Under the pieces are notes generated by a model. The model was not told where the DNA came from, searched no databases, and saw only the letters and a list, made by a program, of their open reading frames with translations. A program made the translations under genes and the position numbers. 44,492 bases of DNA from Paenibacillus sp. Soil766 (lineage in GTDB: Bacteria; Bacillota; Bacilli; Paenibacillales; NBRC-103111), in assembly GCF_001428105.1 (NCBI RefSeq), contig NZ_LMSJ01000027.1:1-44492 (forward strand), written 5' to 3'. Of this stretch, positions 7,758 through 16,497 are shown in pieces; position 1 is the stretch's first letter; each line of letters begins with the position of its first letter.

Positions 7758-9191
7758 CTACTCTTCTTTATTCTGCTGCTTCTCTTTCAACCAGCGCGGA
7801 GCGCCCTTGCTCTTGCGATCGCGCTCGCGTTGCGCTTTGCTGACGGCCTTGCCTGCGGCGGCCGTCTTCCCTTGCGCTGCCGGCTTCGCCGGAGCAGCGC
7901 CCTGCTGGCCGCGCGCGTCTGGCGCCGCGGCACTTACACGCACCGCGCCCGCTGGCGCGGCAGCCTCACGCGCGCCGGCGGAGCCGCTGCGCGAAGGTGC
8001 TGCGCTTGGGCGCGCAGCTTCACGGCGGCTGCGCATCGTAGCCGCGCTGCGATCTTGGGCCGGGTCAACCAACCGGCCCTCGTACATAGCCTTCGGCTCG
8101 ATCGTGATGCCGAGCTGCTTCTCGAATTTCTCGATGATGAAGAGATCTCTCGAGGTCACGATAGAGATCGAAGTCCCCTCACGGCCCATCCGGCCTGTCC
8201 GACCTACACGGTGAAGGTAATACTCGGCATTCGTCGCCACATCCAAATGGAAGACGTGTGTCACACCTTCAATATCAAGTCCTCTGGCAGCAACATCAGT
8301 TGCCAACAATAATTGGAATTTCCCATCACGGAAATTGCCCATGACTTTGGCACGATCCTGCTTACTCGCTTCTCCATAGAGAGCTTCAACAGAAAGACCA
8401 ACATATTGAAGCTTACCAACGACTTGTGCAATATCATCCGTCACATTAATGAAGACAATCGCTGAAGTTGGCTTAATCATCCGAACAAGTCTTCGGAGGG
8501 TGTCTATCTTCTCACGTTCTTGACACACGACATAGTGATGCTCCAACGTTTCAGCTGTACGCTGGGAGGGGTTAATTTTGATAATAACCGGATCCTTCAG
8601 CCATCTGCCTGCTGCTTGCTCCGTACTTTGAGGAATTGTCGCCGAAACAAACACCATTTGACTAGTGCGAAGCATACCTTTGAGTACCGCTTCTACATCC
8701 TGCATAGAACCAAGCTCAAACACTTGATCGACTTCATCGACAATGCCCATTTTCACATGATGCAGCGTAAGCTTGCGAACTTTCATTAGTTCAAGCAAGC
8801 GTCCAGGCGTTCCAACAACGATATGCGGGTGAAGGCGCAGCTTTTCGATCTGTCTGGCAACAGCCGCCCCGCCAATTAAGGATTGTGAACGAATCGGTCC
8901 CCCGCTCGTCAATTTCTCAATTTCCTGCATGATCTGCATGCCCAACTCTCGTGTAGGAACAATGACTATGACTTGCAATTGTTTCTGCGCTGGATCAATT
9001 CGCTCCAAGGCAGGCAGCAAATAAGCTAATGTTTTGCCCGTTCCCGTCTGGGACTGAATAATCGCGTCTTTACCTTGCAGGAGAACTGGTATACCTTCCG
9101 CTTGAATCGGTGTTGGCTCACCAATCCCTAATTCTTGTAATTTATTCAAATAAGTCTGTGCAATCTGCAGCCCTTCAAAACTCGTGCTCAA
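7758..9191 (-). CDS. DEAD-box ATP-dependent RNA helicase
   Basis: 477 residues from a TTG start at 9191, preferred because AAAAGGGG lies 9 bases upstream and the resulting N-terminus begins just before the Q motif (GIGEPTPIQ), as in CshA-like helicases. An ATG at 9230 would add 13 residues without a good ribosome-binding site. Motifs in order: I (QTGTGKT), Ia (PTRELG), Ib (TPGRL), II (DEVD), III (SAT), IV (IVFINV), V (TDVAARGLD), VI (HRVGRTGR). Motif II is DEVD instead of DEAD. The last ~90 residues are an Ala/Pro/Arg-rich basic tail, very GC-rich, probably for RNA binding. Such helicases unwind RNA in ribosome assembly, decay and cold adaptation. Confidence 0.93.
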   Translation of the reverse strand: MSTSFEGLQIAQTYLNKLQELGIGEPTPIQAEGIPVLLQGKDAIIQSQTGTGKTLAYLLPALERIDPAQKQLQVIVIVPTRELGMQIMQEIEKLTSGGPIRSQSLIGGAAVARQIEKLRLHPHIVVGTPGRLLELMKVRKLTLHHVKMGIVDEVDQVFELGSMQDVEAVLKGMLRTSQMVFVSATIPQSTEQAAGRWLKDPVIIKINPSQRTAETLEHHYVVCQEREKIDTLRRLVRMIKPTSAIVFINVTDDIAQVVGKLQYVGLSVEALYGEASKQDRAKVMGNFRDGKFQLLLATDVAARGLDIEGVTHVFHLDVATNAEYYLHRVGRTGRMGREGTSISIVTSRDLFIIEKFEKQLGITIEPKAMYEGRLVDPAQDRSAATMRSRREAARPSAAPSRSGSAGAREAAAPAGAVRVSAAAPDARGQQGAAPAKPAAQGKTAAAGKAVSKAQRERDRKSKGAPRWLKEKQQNKEE

Positions 9192-9278
9192 TACGATATA
9201 CCCCTTTTCTCTTTCCAACCTCATGCCCATATTATATGCTAGAGTGCTTCAGCAAACAAATATGTAGACGCCGCCCCC

Positions 9279-9854
9279 CTATATGTCCGATCCCCAATCA
9301 TTCAAAAACTTCTGTTTAATAGCATCCCGTGCACGAAAAAGCCTTTGTCGCACAACCCCTTCGGTCACGCAAAGTTCACTAGCCATATCTTTATATGATA
9401 AATTATGAATCCATTTCATCGCGATAATCTGTCTATAGGAGGGATTGAGTTGATTGATATAAGCAATAACGGCTTCTCTCATGACTTTCATTTCAACCTC
9501 TACGTCTGGTGTAGCCGAATAATCCGAAGTTGGGGCTGACTCCTTCAGGGAGAACAATACCTCTGTCTCGAGTTCATCACGGTTACGCCTATGTTTGCGC
9601 AAGTGATTGAGCGTTACATTCCGCGTAAGTCTCTTGAGCCAACCCTCATATTTATCAATTTCCGTTAATAAAGAGGCTTTGTGAACTGCACGGAGAAAGG
9701 CTTCCTGGATAATGTCCTCGGCGGCGGCATGATCTCTTAAAATAAAATTAATCATCGGATAAACGAGCAAGTAAAATTCTCTATAAATTTGTTCCTGCAT
9801 ACCTTTATCTAATGTATTAAAGTCGCTGTTAAATATCTCTCTCAGTGACTTCAT
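9279..9854 (-). CDS. RNA polymerase sigma-70 family (ECF-like) sigma factor
   Basis: 191 residues. Region 2 spans ~25-95 (AAEDIIQEAFLRAVHKA for core and -10 binding), with a linker, then region 4 at ~130-185 (LNPSYRQIIAMKWIHNLSYKD, helix-turn-helix ELCVTEGVVRQRLFRARDAI). There is no C-terminal extension. The gene is followed after 87 bases by the helicase on the same strand. No anti-sigma gene is adjacent, which is unusual for ECF groups. On the minus strand, TAACC and CGAT about 18 bases apart upstream of the start could be an ECF-type autoregulated promoter, but this is weak. The start is ATG with GGGGGAT just before it. Confidence 0.9.
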   Translation of the reverse strand: MKSLREIFNSDFNTLDKGMQEQIYREFYLLVYPMINFILRDHAAAEDIIQEAFLRAVHKASLLTEIDKYEGWLKRLTRNVTLNHLRKHRRNRDELETEVLFSLKESAPTSDYSATPDVEVEMKVMREAVIAYINQLNPSYRQIIAMKWIHNLSYKDMASELCVTEGVVRQRLFRARDAIKQKFLNDWGSDI

Positions 9855-10091
9855 TCTATCCCCCCTAGCCTACAGGTAAAAAGACCCATCGGTTATCTAC
9901 CTTATTTTAGGTTAAAAAGGAGGAGTAAACAATCGTTACCTCTAAAATAATAGGAAAAAATTTCCCGTTCAAGAGGAAACGATTACAGATAGAATGGAAG
10001 TGTACTTCACTGACATTTTGACAGCCTCTTCTTCATCTATTAAACTAAAAGTGCTCCACTTACTCTATTTCCATCCGAAGGGATGACGTGC

Positions 10092-10355
10092 ATGCCTACC
10101 GATTTCGAAAACGATTTTAACACGTTGGTCGCAAAGACCGCAGAACTGATTACAGGTGATACATCCCCAGAAATGATCGAGAAAATCAAGATATGGGCTT
10201 TCTTCAATCATGTTCATAAGGCACTACCCGCACTTGCCTCCCATTGGAATCAATCTCATCCCGAGGGCAAAGCAGAAATGCGAAAGATTTTCGAAGAAAT
10301 CCGCGCGCTGAACCAAGCTAAGCAAGCAGCGAAGTCTGATCAATCAGAAACGTAG
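10092..10355 (+). CDS. hypothetical protein, 87 aa
   Basis: A small helical soluble protein. The ATG at 10092 is preferred because GAAGGGA lies 8-9 bases upstream; the ATG three codons earlier overlaps that site. It has no membrane segment or known motif. The middle is aromatic-rich (IKIWAFFNHVHKALPALASHW) and the C-terminal quarter is Lys/Gln-rich (LNQAKQAAKSD). It is monocistronic, convergent with the SDR gene, and shares a terminator with it. I do not recognise the family. Confidence 0.75.
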   Translation: MPTDFENDFNTLVAKTAELITGDTSPEMIEKIKIWAFFNHVHKALPALASHWNQSHPEGKAEMRKIFEEIRALNQAKQAAKSDQSET

Positions 10356-10366
10356 ATAAGTAGAGA

Positions 10367-10404
10367 AAAGCGACCCCAATGTAAGTGGGAGTCGCTTTAT
10401 TTTT
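10367..10404. terminator. intrinsic terminator, overlapping the SDR stop codon
   Basis: The arms AAAGCGAC (10367-10374) and GTCGCTTT (10391-10398), with partly paired inner bases, are followed by ATTTTTTATT on the plus strand. On the minus strand the stop codon (10399-10397) is inside the stem, so it serves both converging genes. Confidence 0.82.
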
Positions 10405-11173
10405 TATTCATAACACGGGATGCGAGCTTGTTAAAGAGGCGAGGAAACATATGAAATAATTTAATTCCCACTCCTGCTACAAAAGGTAAGTTCTTCTCCG
10501 GAATGTTTTTCTCGATGGCATGAATGAGCTCTTTGACGACTTTTTCTGGTTTTAGCATAAACCAAGCAATGTTCTTGACATAATTACCGCTAGGATCCGC
10601 CTTGTCGAAAAATGGTGTCGCAATTGGACCTGGATTAATCGCTGTAACGGATACCCCTGATCTCGCTAGTTCCATACGCAAACTATTCGTAAATCCTAAC
10701 ACCGCATGCTTGGTTGCCGAATAGGCTGTTGATTTGGCAGAGCCAATTTTACCTGCCATGGAGGCAATATTGACTATATGTCCACGACCTGCCGTCAACA
10801 TATGTGGGAGGACTGCCTGAGTGCAACGTACAAGCCCTAGATAATTCACATCCATCATCTCTTCAAAATGAGCAAGAGGCGCTTCGGTAAATGCCTCAAA
10901 TATCCCATATCCAGCGTTATTAATCAGTATATCAATTCGCCCAAATTCGGCGATGATGCGACTCACAGTTTGATTTACCTCATCCGTATTCGTAACATCC
11001 ATGGCGTAGACAGCGTGTTGCCCGGGCAAGCTTGAAGCAATTTGTTTTAACATATCCGTACGCCGTGCTGTCAATACAGGAATAGCTCCCTTGGCTGCAA
11101 AGTGCTGTGCCATCAAAGCTCCAATCCCACTTGAAGCGCCTGTAATCAAGACGACCTTATTCTTGATTTCCAA
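10397..11173 (-). CDS. short-chain dehydrogenase/reductase (SDR)
   Basis: 258 residues from a TTG start (11173) with GAAGGGAG ten bases upstream; this places the N-terminus right at the Rossmann strand (MEIKNKVVLITGASSGIG), as in the family. An ATG at 11218 would add 15 residues with no homology value. Classical SDR motifs are present: the TGASSGIG cofactor loop, the NNAGYG stretch, the catalytic Ser in IASMAG, the YSATK Tyr/Lys pair, and NPGPIATPF. An Arg after the second strand (TARR) suggests NADP preference. The C-terminal ~40 residues are hydrophobic and basic (FHMFPRLFNKLASRVMNKK), perhaps membrane-associated. The substrate is unknown. Confidence 0.88.
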   Translation of the reverse strand: MEIKNKVVLITGASSGIGALMAQHFAAKGAIPVLTARRTDMLKQIASSLPGQHAVYAMDVTNTDEVNQTVSRIIAEFGRIDILINNAGYGIFEAFTEAPLAHFEEMMDVNYLGLVRCTQAVLPHMLTAGRGHIVNIASMAGKIGSAKSTAYSATKHAVLGFTNSLRMELARSGVSVTAINPGPIATPFFDKADPSGNYVKNIAWFMLKPEKVVKELIHAIEKNIPEKNLPFVAGVGIKLFHMFPRLFNKLASRVMNKK

Positions 11174-11248
11174 CCCTGTTCCACTCCCTTCTACGCGCAA
11201 AAAAAATGGAGCTACCATAGTGCTGGTACTCCAACGTTCTTACTTATA

Positions 11249-11707
11249 TTACGTAATCAGTACTTGAATGTCTAGTTCACCAATTCCATCCATAATTAAA
11301 GGAATGGTTAACGCTCTCTTCGGCACAAATCCTGCTGCCGTTGCAGATTGGACTAACTTCGGTGGCGTAATGTCTACGCGAACACCCTGATTAAAGAGCA
11401 TTGTGCTTGCATTTCCACTAATCATGTTGCCCAGTTCAGAAATGGCGCTCTTTCCCATTTCATCCATCTCAGTAATGACGAATCCGCCCATCATGGCAGA
11501 CACCATTTTCAAAGCAACATCTTCAGCTAAGCCGAAAACGACGTCGCCCTCCATTTGTCCAGTCATACCAATTTGGATCCAAATATACTTTTCCACAAAT
11601 TTGACGTCTTTAATGCCGAGCTGCCCTGTCGTTGGGCGAATGTTAGCAACTTGCTCGATGACGATTCTAGCCGACTCCAAAAAGGGATTAATGTACTCAG
11701 CCTTCAT
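11249..11707 (-). CDS. cheX: chemotaxis protein CheX (CheY-P phosphatase)
   Basis: 152 residues, the usual size of CheX. The family phosphatase motif ExxN is present as SELGN (Glu91, Asn94), within the alternating beta-alpha CheC/CheX fold (GDVVFGLAED, VSAMMGG, then the C-terminal PLIMDGIGELDIQVLIT strand pair). CheX removes phosphate from the response regulator CheY and so resets flagellar motor signalling. No other chemotaxis gene is near, so it stands alone. It is divergent from the PAS kinase gene at 11990 across a 282-base spacer. Confidence 0.88.
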   Translation of the reverse strand: MKAEYINPFLESARIVIEQVANIRPTTGQLGIKDVKFVEKYIWIQIGMTGQMEGDVVFGLAEDVALKMVSAMMGGFVITEMDEMGKSAISELGNMISGNASTMLFNQGVRVDITPPKLVQSATAAGFVPKRALTIPLIMDGIGELDIQVLIT

Positions 11708-11989
11708 AGCTCCGCTCCGATCTCATTTGTGAATAAGTTCCACAGAAAAACGACCTTTTTCAACATTATACATAATATTTTAGGACAAGTATACTGTCAA
11801 TTTTACAAAAATAGTTCTATCTACTCAGATACACACCACTCTTCTACCATCATACTTAAATTGTCGAAACCTAGCATTGAAACGACTTCAAATAATAAAA
11901 AAAACAAAAACAATGGTAAATTATACAAAATAAGCTCTAATCCTGTTAAACTATGGAAGAGAATCTCAAAAAAGGAGAGATGAGAGTCA

Positions 11990-13669
11990 ATGACGCTGAA
12001 CCCCCCTCCTGTACGTACCCGAAAATCCACTATTTACCTAATAGGCTGCTTCGCGATCTTCGGTATTCATTTATTTTATTTGCACCATCTATCTTTTTTT
12101 CAACATAACCGCATGGCAAGTATCGTACTCGATTGTGGTATGTTCGTCGTATTTATGTTACTCGCCTTATTCGCAATTAGGTTACTCAAGCGACGTGAAA
12201 CCAGTATTTCGGAAACTGCGGAGCGATATAAATCACTATTCGACAACCATCCTGATTCCATTATTTCCTTTAGTTTGGATGGTGATATCCTTTCTTCGAA
12301 TCATGGACTTGAAAGCTTGCTCGGCTTGGGTGAAGAATCATCCAAATCCGCCTCATTTCTTCCCATGATCCACCCTCCTGATCTACTCAAAACGCTGCAC
12401 CATTTCCAAGTGGCTTCAGAAGGAATGCCCCAAAATTTCGATGCTTCTTTCTTACATCAGAATGGATTTCCTATCCCTTCTAATGTAACTTTTGTTCCAA
12501 CCAAAGTAGGCAACCAAATCGTTGGCGTTTATGCTATTCTGAAAGACTTGACCGAGATCAGGGAACAGAAGAAAGAAATTGATAAGCTCTATAAACAAAA
12601 TCAACTTATTCTCAATTCGGTTTCTGAAGGCATCTATGGGATTGATACGAATGGTCGCACCATTTTCTGGAACAAAGCTGCGGAAGCCATCACAGGTTGG
12701 AAAGTGGACGAAATGCTTGGCAGACGCATACATAACCTAATACGTCCTCTTCATGAAGATGGAACTTTTGTCATACCTGAGGAAAACACAACAGTCAATA
12801 CGATGCTTCAACGTGAAGGCGCGATCATGAATGAAGATCTGTTCTGGAAAAAAGATGGAACCAACTTTCCCGTTGAGTACATGTCCAGTCCTATGTTAGA
12901 TGGGGGTGGTCAGCTGCTAGGCACCGTCATTACATTCAGTGATATCACGGAACACAAGCAAACGCAGGAATTGCTTATTAAATCAGATAAACTATCTGCT
13001 GTTGGACAATTGGCGGCAGGTGTAGCGCATGAGATCCGCAATCCGCTAACCGCGTTAAAAGGATTCCTCACGCTGCTCAAAACAAACTCTGCCAAGGAGC
13101 AATATTACATCGAAATTATGCAAAAAGAATTGCAGCGTATAGAATTCATTGTGAACGAGTTTTTGTTTGTATCCAAACCACAGGCTACCCATTTCGTTAC
13201 AAGTACGTTATATACGATCATCATGAGCACTGTAGAGCTGCTTCAGCCTCAAGCACTGCTCTCTAATATCGAAATCGAAGCAGAGGTTGACGCTGGGCTT
13301 CCGCCGGTAACCTGTGATGAGAATCAAATCAAGCAGGTCTTTATTAATATTATGAAAAATGCCATAGAGTCGATGTCGCAAGGTGGGAATCTGCGAATTC
13401 ATGCAGAGCTGCAAGGTTCGGGCACTCAAATTCTTGTTCGTTTCGTGGATCAAGGCTGTGGCATTGCGCCTGAACGTCTGCCCAAGCTAGGGGAACCCTT
13501 CTATAGCACAAAGGAAAAAGGAACAGGACTTGGCTTGATGGTTTGTTATCGGATCATAGAAGCGCATGGAGGGTTCATGAAAATTAGCTCAAAACTTACG
13601 GAAGGTACGATCGTCGAGATCACGCTGCCGACAACAACTTACTTATCTAAAGGAGAAGCAACAGGATGA
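11990..13669 (+). CDS. PAS-domain sensor histidine kinase
   Basis: 559 residues. Two membrane helices (about 15-33 and 43-63) form a short sensor hairpin, followed by two PAS domains (~75-190 and ~200-325; the second has the IYGIDTNGRTIFWNKAAEAI core). HisKA has the phosphorylated His347 in GVAHEIRNPLTALKG, and the HATPase domain has the N box (NIMKNAIES), G1 (DQGCGIA) and G2 (GTGLGL). The layout resembles the sporulation kinases KinB/KinE, but no response regulator is adjacent, so the partner is unknown. AAAGGAGAG precedes the start. The stop overlaps the next gene (ATGA). Confidence 0.92.
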   Translation: MTLNPPPVRTRKSTIYLIGCFAIFGIHLFYLHHLSFFQHNRMASIVLDCGMFVVFMLLALFAIRLLKRRETSISETAERYKSLFDNHPDSIISFSLDGDILSSNHGLESLLGLGEESSKSASFLPMIHPPDLLKTLHHFQVASEGMPQNFDASFLHQNGFPIPSNVTFVPTKVGNQIVGVYAILKDLTEIREQKKEIDKLYKQNQLILNSVSEGIYGIDTNGRTIFWNKAAEAITGWKVDEMLGRRIHNLIRPLHEDGTFVIPEENTTVNTMLQREGAIMNEDLFWKKDGTNFPVEYMSSPMLDGGGQLLGTVITFSDITEHKQTQELLIKSDKLSAVGQLAAGVAHEIRNPLTALKGFLTLLKTNSAKEQYYIEIMQKELQRIEFIVNEFLFVSKPQATHFVTSTLYTIIMSTVELLQPQALLSNIEIEAEVDAGLPPVTCDENQIKQVFINIMKNAIESMSQGGNLRIHAELQGSGTQILVRFVDQGCGIAPERLPKLGEPFYSTKEKGTGLGLMVCYRIIEAHGGFMKISSKLTEGTIVEITLPTTTYLSKGEATG

Positions 13670-14451
13670 ACGGATTTCTGATCGATCTAGATGGCACACT
13701 TTACAGAGGACACGAGCCTATCCCTGGTGCCGCTGCTTTCCTGCAATGGCTGCAGCAGGAGCAATTGCCCTACCTCTTGGTGACGAACAATTCGTCCCGC
13801 ACCCCGCAGCAGGTCGCCGAGCATCTGCAAGCGCTCGGCATGGAGGTACCCGCGGCAGCCGTCTATACGTCTTCGCAGGCGGCTGCGCAGTACATGACCG
13901 AGCAGCGCGCTGGTCAGCGCGTGCATATGATCGGCGAAGACGGCCTGCGGATTGCACTGGACGCAGCCGGCTTCGCGATGGATGGGACGACGACGCCAGA
14001 TTACGTCGTCCAAGGCATTGATCGCAGCTTCACCTACGGGAAGCTGACAGAAGCGGTCCGCCATTTGAAGCATGGCGCGACCTATGTCTTAACCAATCCC
14101 GACCGGATGCTTCCGTCGGATGGGGGGCTTATGCCAGGGGCCGGCTCCCTGGCCGCTTCAATCACCGCCGCCTCCGGCGTGGAGCCGGTGGTGATCGGGA
14201 AGCCTTCGCCGATCATCATGACGTATGCCATTGAGCGGCTCGGTCTGCCCCCCGCCGATGTCTGGGTCATCGGCGATAACGTGCACACCGACATCCGCGG
14301 AGGCGCGATGGCGGGGTGCCGCACTGCTCTTGTATTGACGGGCGTCGCGACGCCCGTCAATGTGCACGAGCAGTTGGCGTCGGCTGGCATGACGCCGGAC
14401 TTGGTCTGCACGGATTTGCCGCATTTCATAGCGCAGCTAAAAAACTGCTGA
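13666..14451 (+). CDS. HAD-IIA family sugar phosphatase (NagD/YutF-like)
   Basis: 261 residues. Motif I DLDGT (Asp7, Asp9) is followed by Y-R-G, as in NagD-type enzymes; motif II is VTNNSS; a C2 cap lies at ~70-180; motif III is the Lys in VIGKPS; motif IV is GDNVHTDI. Such enzymes dephosphorylate small phosphates such as p-nitrophenyl phosphate, glycerol phosphate or nucleotides. The start overlaps the kinase stop by 4 bases, an unusual pairing of a sensor kinase with a metabolic phosphatase. The gene is strikingly GC-rich from about 13740 to 14440 compared with its neighbours. It ends before a strong terminator. Confidence 0.9.
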   Translation: MNGFLIDLDGTLYRGHEPIPGAAAFLQWLQQEQLPYLLVTNNSSRTPQQVAEHLQALGMEVPAAAVYTSSQAAAQYMTEQRAGQRVHMIGEDGLRIALDAAGFAMDGTTTPDYVVQGIDRSFTYGKLTEAVRHLKHGATYVLTNPDRMLPSDGGLMPGAGSLAASITAASGVEPVVIGKPSPIIMTYAIERLGLPPADVWVIGDNVHTDIRGGAMAGCRTALVLTGVATPVNVHEQLASAGMTPDLVCTDLPHFIAQLKNC

Positions 14452-14474
14452 TCGACAAATTCGGAATGATGAAA

Positions 14475-14513
14475 AAAACGGCACTACCTTATTGCCCAAG
14501 GTAGTGCCGTTTT
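14475..14513. terminator. strong intrinsic terminator
   Basis: A perfect 16-bp stem: AAAACGGCACTACCTT (14475-14490) pairs with 14498-14513 around a 7-base loop, with A and T flanks. It ends the kinase-HAD operon. Confidence 0.9.
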
Positions 14514-14709
14514 CAATCCGTCTCGGGCATCCTGCTGGCTTGGTCTCTCTCTTGAATTTTTTGCTTTGTCAACGATGATGCCGCCATGTTGCCTAGGTAG
14601 CACTTCGTATCATATAATAAAGTCAGAAAAGGTTTTTATGCCCTTTACAATTTCGATAAATTTTATTTGTACCTTTGATCTTTACATCTAACTTGCAGGA
14701 GGTAATCTC

Positions 14710-15612
14710 ATGAATATGAACCAGTTAGAAACCCTGCTCACGATTTCCAAGACGATGAGCTTTCGTAAAGCTGGTGAAATTCTAAACTTGACCCAACCTG
14801 CCGTTTCCGCACAAATAAAAAGTCTTGAGGATGAATTCGGTACGATTCTCATTGATCGTAATCAGCCTGTTACTTTAACGGATAGTGGAAAGCTCTTTTT
14901 GGAGCATGCGGAAAAAATATTACGGATCACCAGTGACCTGAAACAGCGTCTATCTGATCTGAGTCAAACCCCTCAAGGTCATATCCATATTGGCACAACA
15001 ACTTCCATTGCCATGCAGATCTTACCGAGAGTCCTTTCCTATTTCCAGGATCAATTCCCGCTGATCAAAACGACCATTCATTCCATGACCTCATCTCAGA
15101 TCATGACATCTGTGGAAAACGGTCATATCGATATTGGGATCACGTATTTGTTCGAGAAGAACCCAGCTTTGGAGACGTCCGTGCTTTACTATGATAATTT
15201 TGAACTCATCGTCTCCACTGCTCATCCGCTTAGTCGTTTCACACACTTGTCGATTGAAAAACTCAAAAACATTTCGTTTATCATGCTTTCCCCAGAAACG
15301 TGGGGGCGGCGTTTCGTCGATCAAATCTTCAAAAACTATGATGTAGCTCCTCATATCGTTATGGAGTTATCCAGCAGTGAGGAAGTCAAACGCATGGTTG
15401 AACTGAATCTTGGTGTTGCGATCATATCCAAAATGTCTGTTGCTGATGAACTGCGGCATGGCTCATTGAAAATGGTTAAAGTGAACGAACTGGATATTAC
15501 TCATCCGGTAGGCGTAGTATATAAGTCAGGAAGATACTTGAATTCTGCCATGCAGCAATTTCTTCGCGATCTCAAAGGAATGCCAGAAACTCAATTTATC
15601 GGTTCAGAATAG
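14710..15612 (+). CDS. LysR family transcriptional regulator
   Basis: 300 residues, the standard length. The winged helix-turn-helix occupies residues 1-60 (FRKAGEILNLTQPAVSAQIKSLE), with a linker helix to ~88 and a periplasmic-binding-like effector domain from ~90 (GHIHIGTTTSIAMQILP). It is related to CysL/CbbR-type regulators by overall look only. AGGAGGT precedes the start. The stop codon overlaps the ribosome-binding site of the following histidinol-phosphatase-like gene, so the two are co-transcribed on the plus strand. The inducer is unknown. Confidence 0.92.
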   Translation: MNMNQLETLLTISKTMSFRKAGEILNLTQPAVSAQIKSLEDEFGTILIDRNQPVTLTDSGKLFLEHAEKILRITSDLKQRLSDLSQTPQGHIHIGTTTSIAMQILPRVLSYFQDQFPLIKTTIHSMTSSQIMTSVENGHIDIGITYLFEKNPALETSVLYYDNFELIVSTAHPLSRFTHLSIEKLKNISFIMLSPETWGRRFVDQIFKNYDVAPHIVMELSSSEEVKRMVELNLGVAIISKMSVADELRHGSLKMVKVNELDITHPVGVVYKSGRYLNSAMQQFLRDLKGMPETQFIGSE

Positions 15613-15623
15613 GAGGACTAGCA

Positions 15624-16430
15624 GTGAAATTCGACTTACATACGCATCATGAGCGATGCGGACATGCGCAAGATACCATACGTGACTATATTGAGGCAGC
15701 TATATCAGCTGGCCTTCAAGTAATTGGCATCTCAGATCACTCCCCCTACTTTGGAAGCTCCGAAGATCGTGCACAACCTGCCATCGCCATGGCAAAAAGC
15801 GAATTTCCCCGCTATATTGAGGAAGTACTTCAACTCAAACAAGCGTATGCATCCAAAATTAATGTACTTTTAGGTGTGGAGTCTGATTATTTCCCAGAGC
15901 ACGTGGAGATTTATAAGCAAGAATACGCAAAGTATCCGTTCGATTACATCATTGGCTCCGTTCATCTTTCCGGAGGTGTGAGTATCTTCAATCGCAATAG
16001 ATGGAAGAAGCTGAACGAAGCTCAGCACGTTGAGCACAAGGAAGAGTATTACCGTCTGATTGCTGAATCTGCTCGTTCAGGTATGTTCCAGATTCTTGGG
16101 CATATTGATGCGATGAAAGGCTTCTACCCTGCATTTTCTGATATTCCTACGCCGAAAGTCGATGAGACACTGAAAATTATCGGAGAATCCGGCGTTGCCA
16201 TCGAGATTAATACATCAGGGAAAACGAAAGATGTAGGCGGCTGGTACCCCTCACGCACAATTCTAGAACGTGCGCTTCATTATGGAGTTGAGGTTACTTT
16301 CGGTTCTGACGCCCATGTCCCTAGCCGCGTTGCTGACGATTGGGAAGAAGTTCAGAAAACCTTGAAGGAAATTGGCTTCAAGCATTGGGTCTATTTCGAA
16401 AATAAACTAAAGCAAATTGTCGCTCTGTAG
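15624..16430 (+). CDS. hisJ: PHP-domain histidinol-phosphatase (HisJ-like)
   Basis: 268 residues from a GTG start with AGGAGG eight bases upstream. PHP metal-binding motifs are all present: HTH (His6, His8), ISDHSP, GVESDY, SVHLSGG, GHIDAM and GSDAHVPS. This is the HisJ/HisK class, which removes phosphate from L-histidinol phosphate at the penultimate step of histidine synthesis. No other his gene is present; it follows a LysR regulator. A different phosphoester substrate is possible. It is convergent with the EAL gene, with a shared terminator. Confidence 0.88.
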   Translation: MKFDLHTHHERCGHAQDTIRDYIEAAISAGLQVIGISDHSPYFGSSEDRAQPAIAMAKSEFPRYIEEVLQLKQAYASKINVLLGVESDYFPEHVEIYKQEYAKYPFDYIIGSVHLSGGVSIFNRNRWKKLNEAQHVEHKEEYYRLIAESARSGMFQILGHIDAMKGFYPAFSDIPTPKVDETLKIIGESGVAIEINTSGKTKDVGGWYPSRTILERALHYGVEVTFGSDAHVPSRVADDWEEVQKTLKEIGFKHWVYFENKLKQIVAL

Positions 16431-16450
16431 TTGACTTTTTCTTTTCCCAT

Positions 16451-16493
16451 ATACCAAAAAGGTGCCTCAAGCGAAGAGGCACCTTTTTGGTAT
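16451..16493. terminator. bidirectional intrinsic terminator
   Basis: A perfect 18-bp stem: ATACCAAAAAGGTGCCTC (16451-16468) pairs with 16476-16493 around AAGCGAA. It separates the converging hisJ and GGDEF-EAL genes. Confidence 0.92.
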
Positions 16494-16497
16494 TTGC

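Noticed and set aside
7731..8312. long plus-strand frame opposite the helicase tail
   Set aside because: It is the antisense of the Ala/Pro/Arg-rich GC-rich tail, a typical shadow frame of high-GC coding sequence.
9855..10091. ECF autoregulated promoter upstream of the sigma gene
   Set aside because: TAACC and CGAT at about 18 bases are suggestive, but the hexamers are too short to claim.
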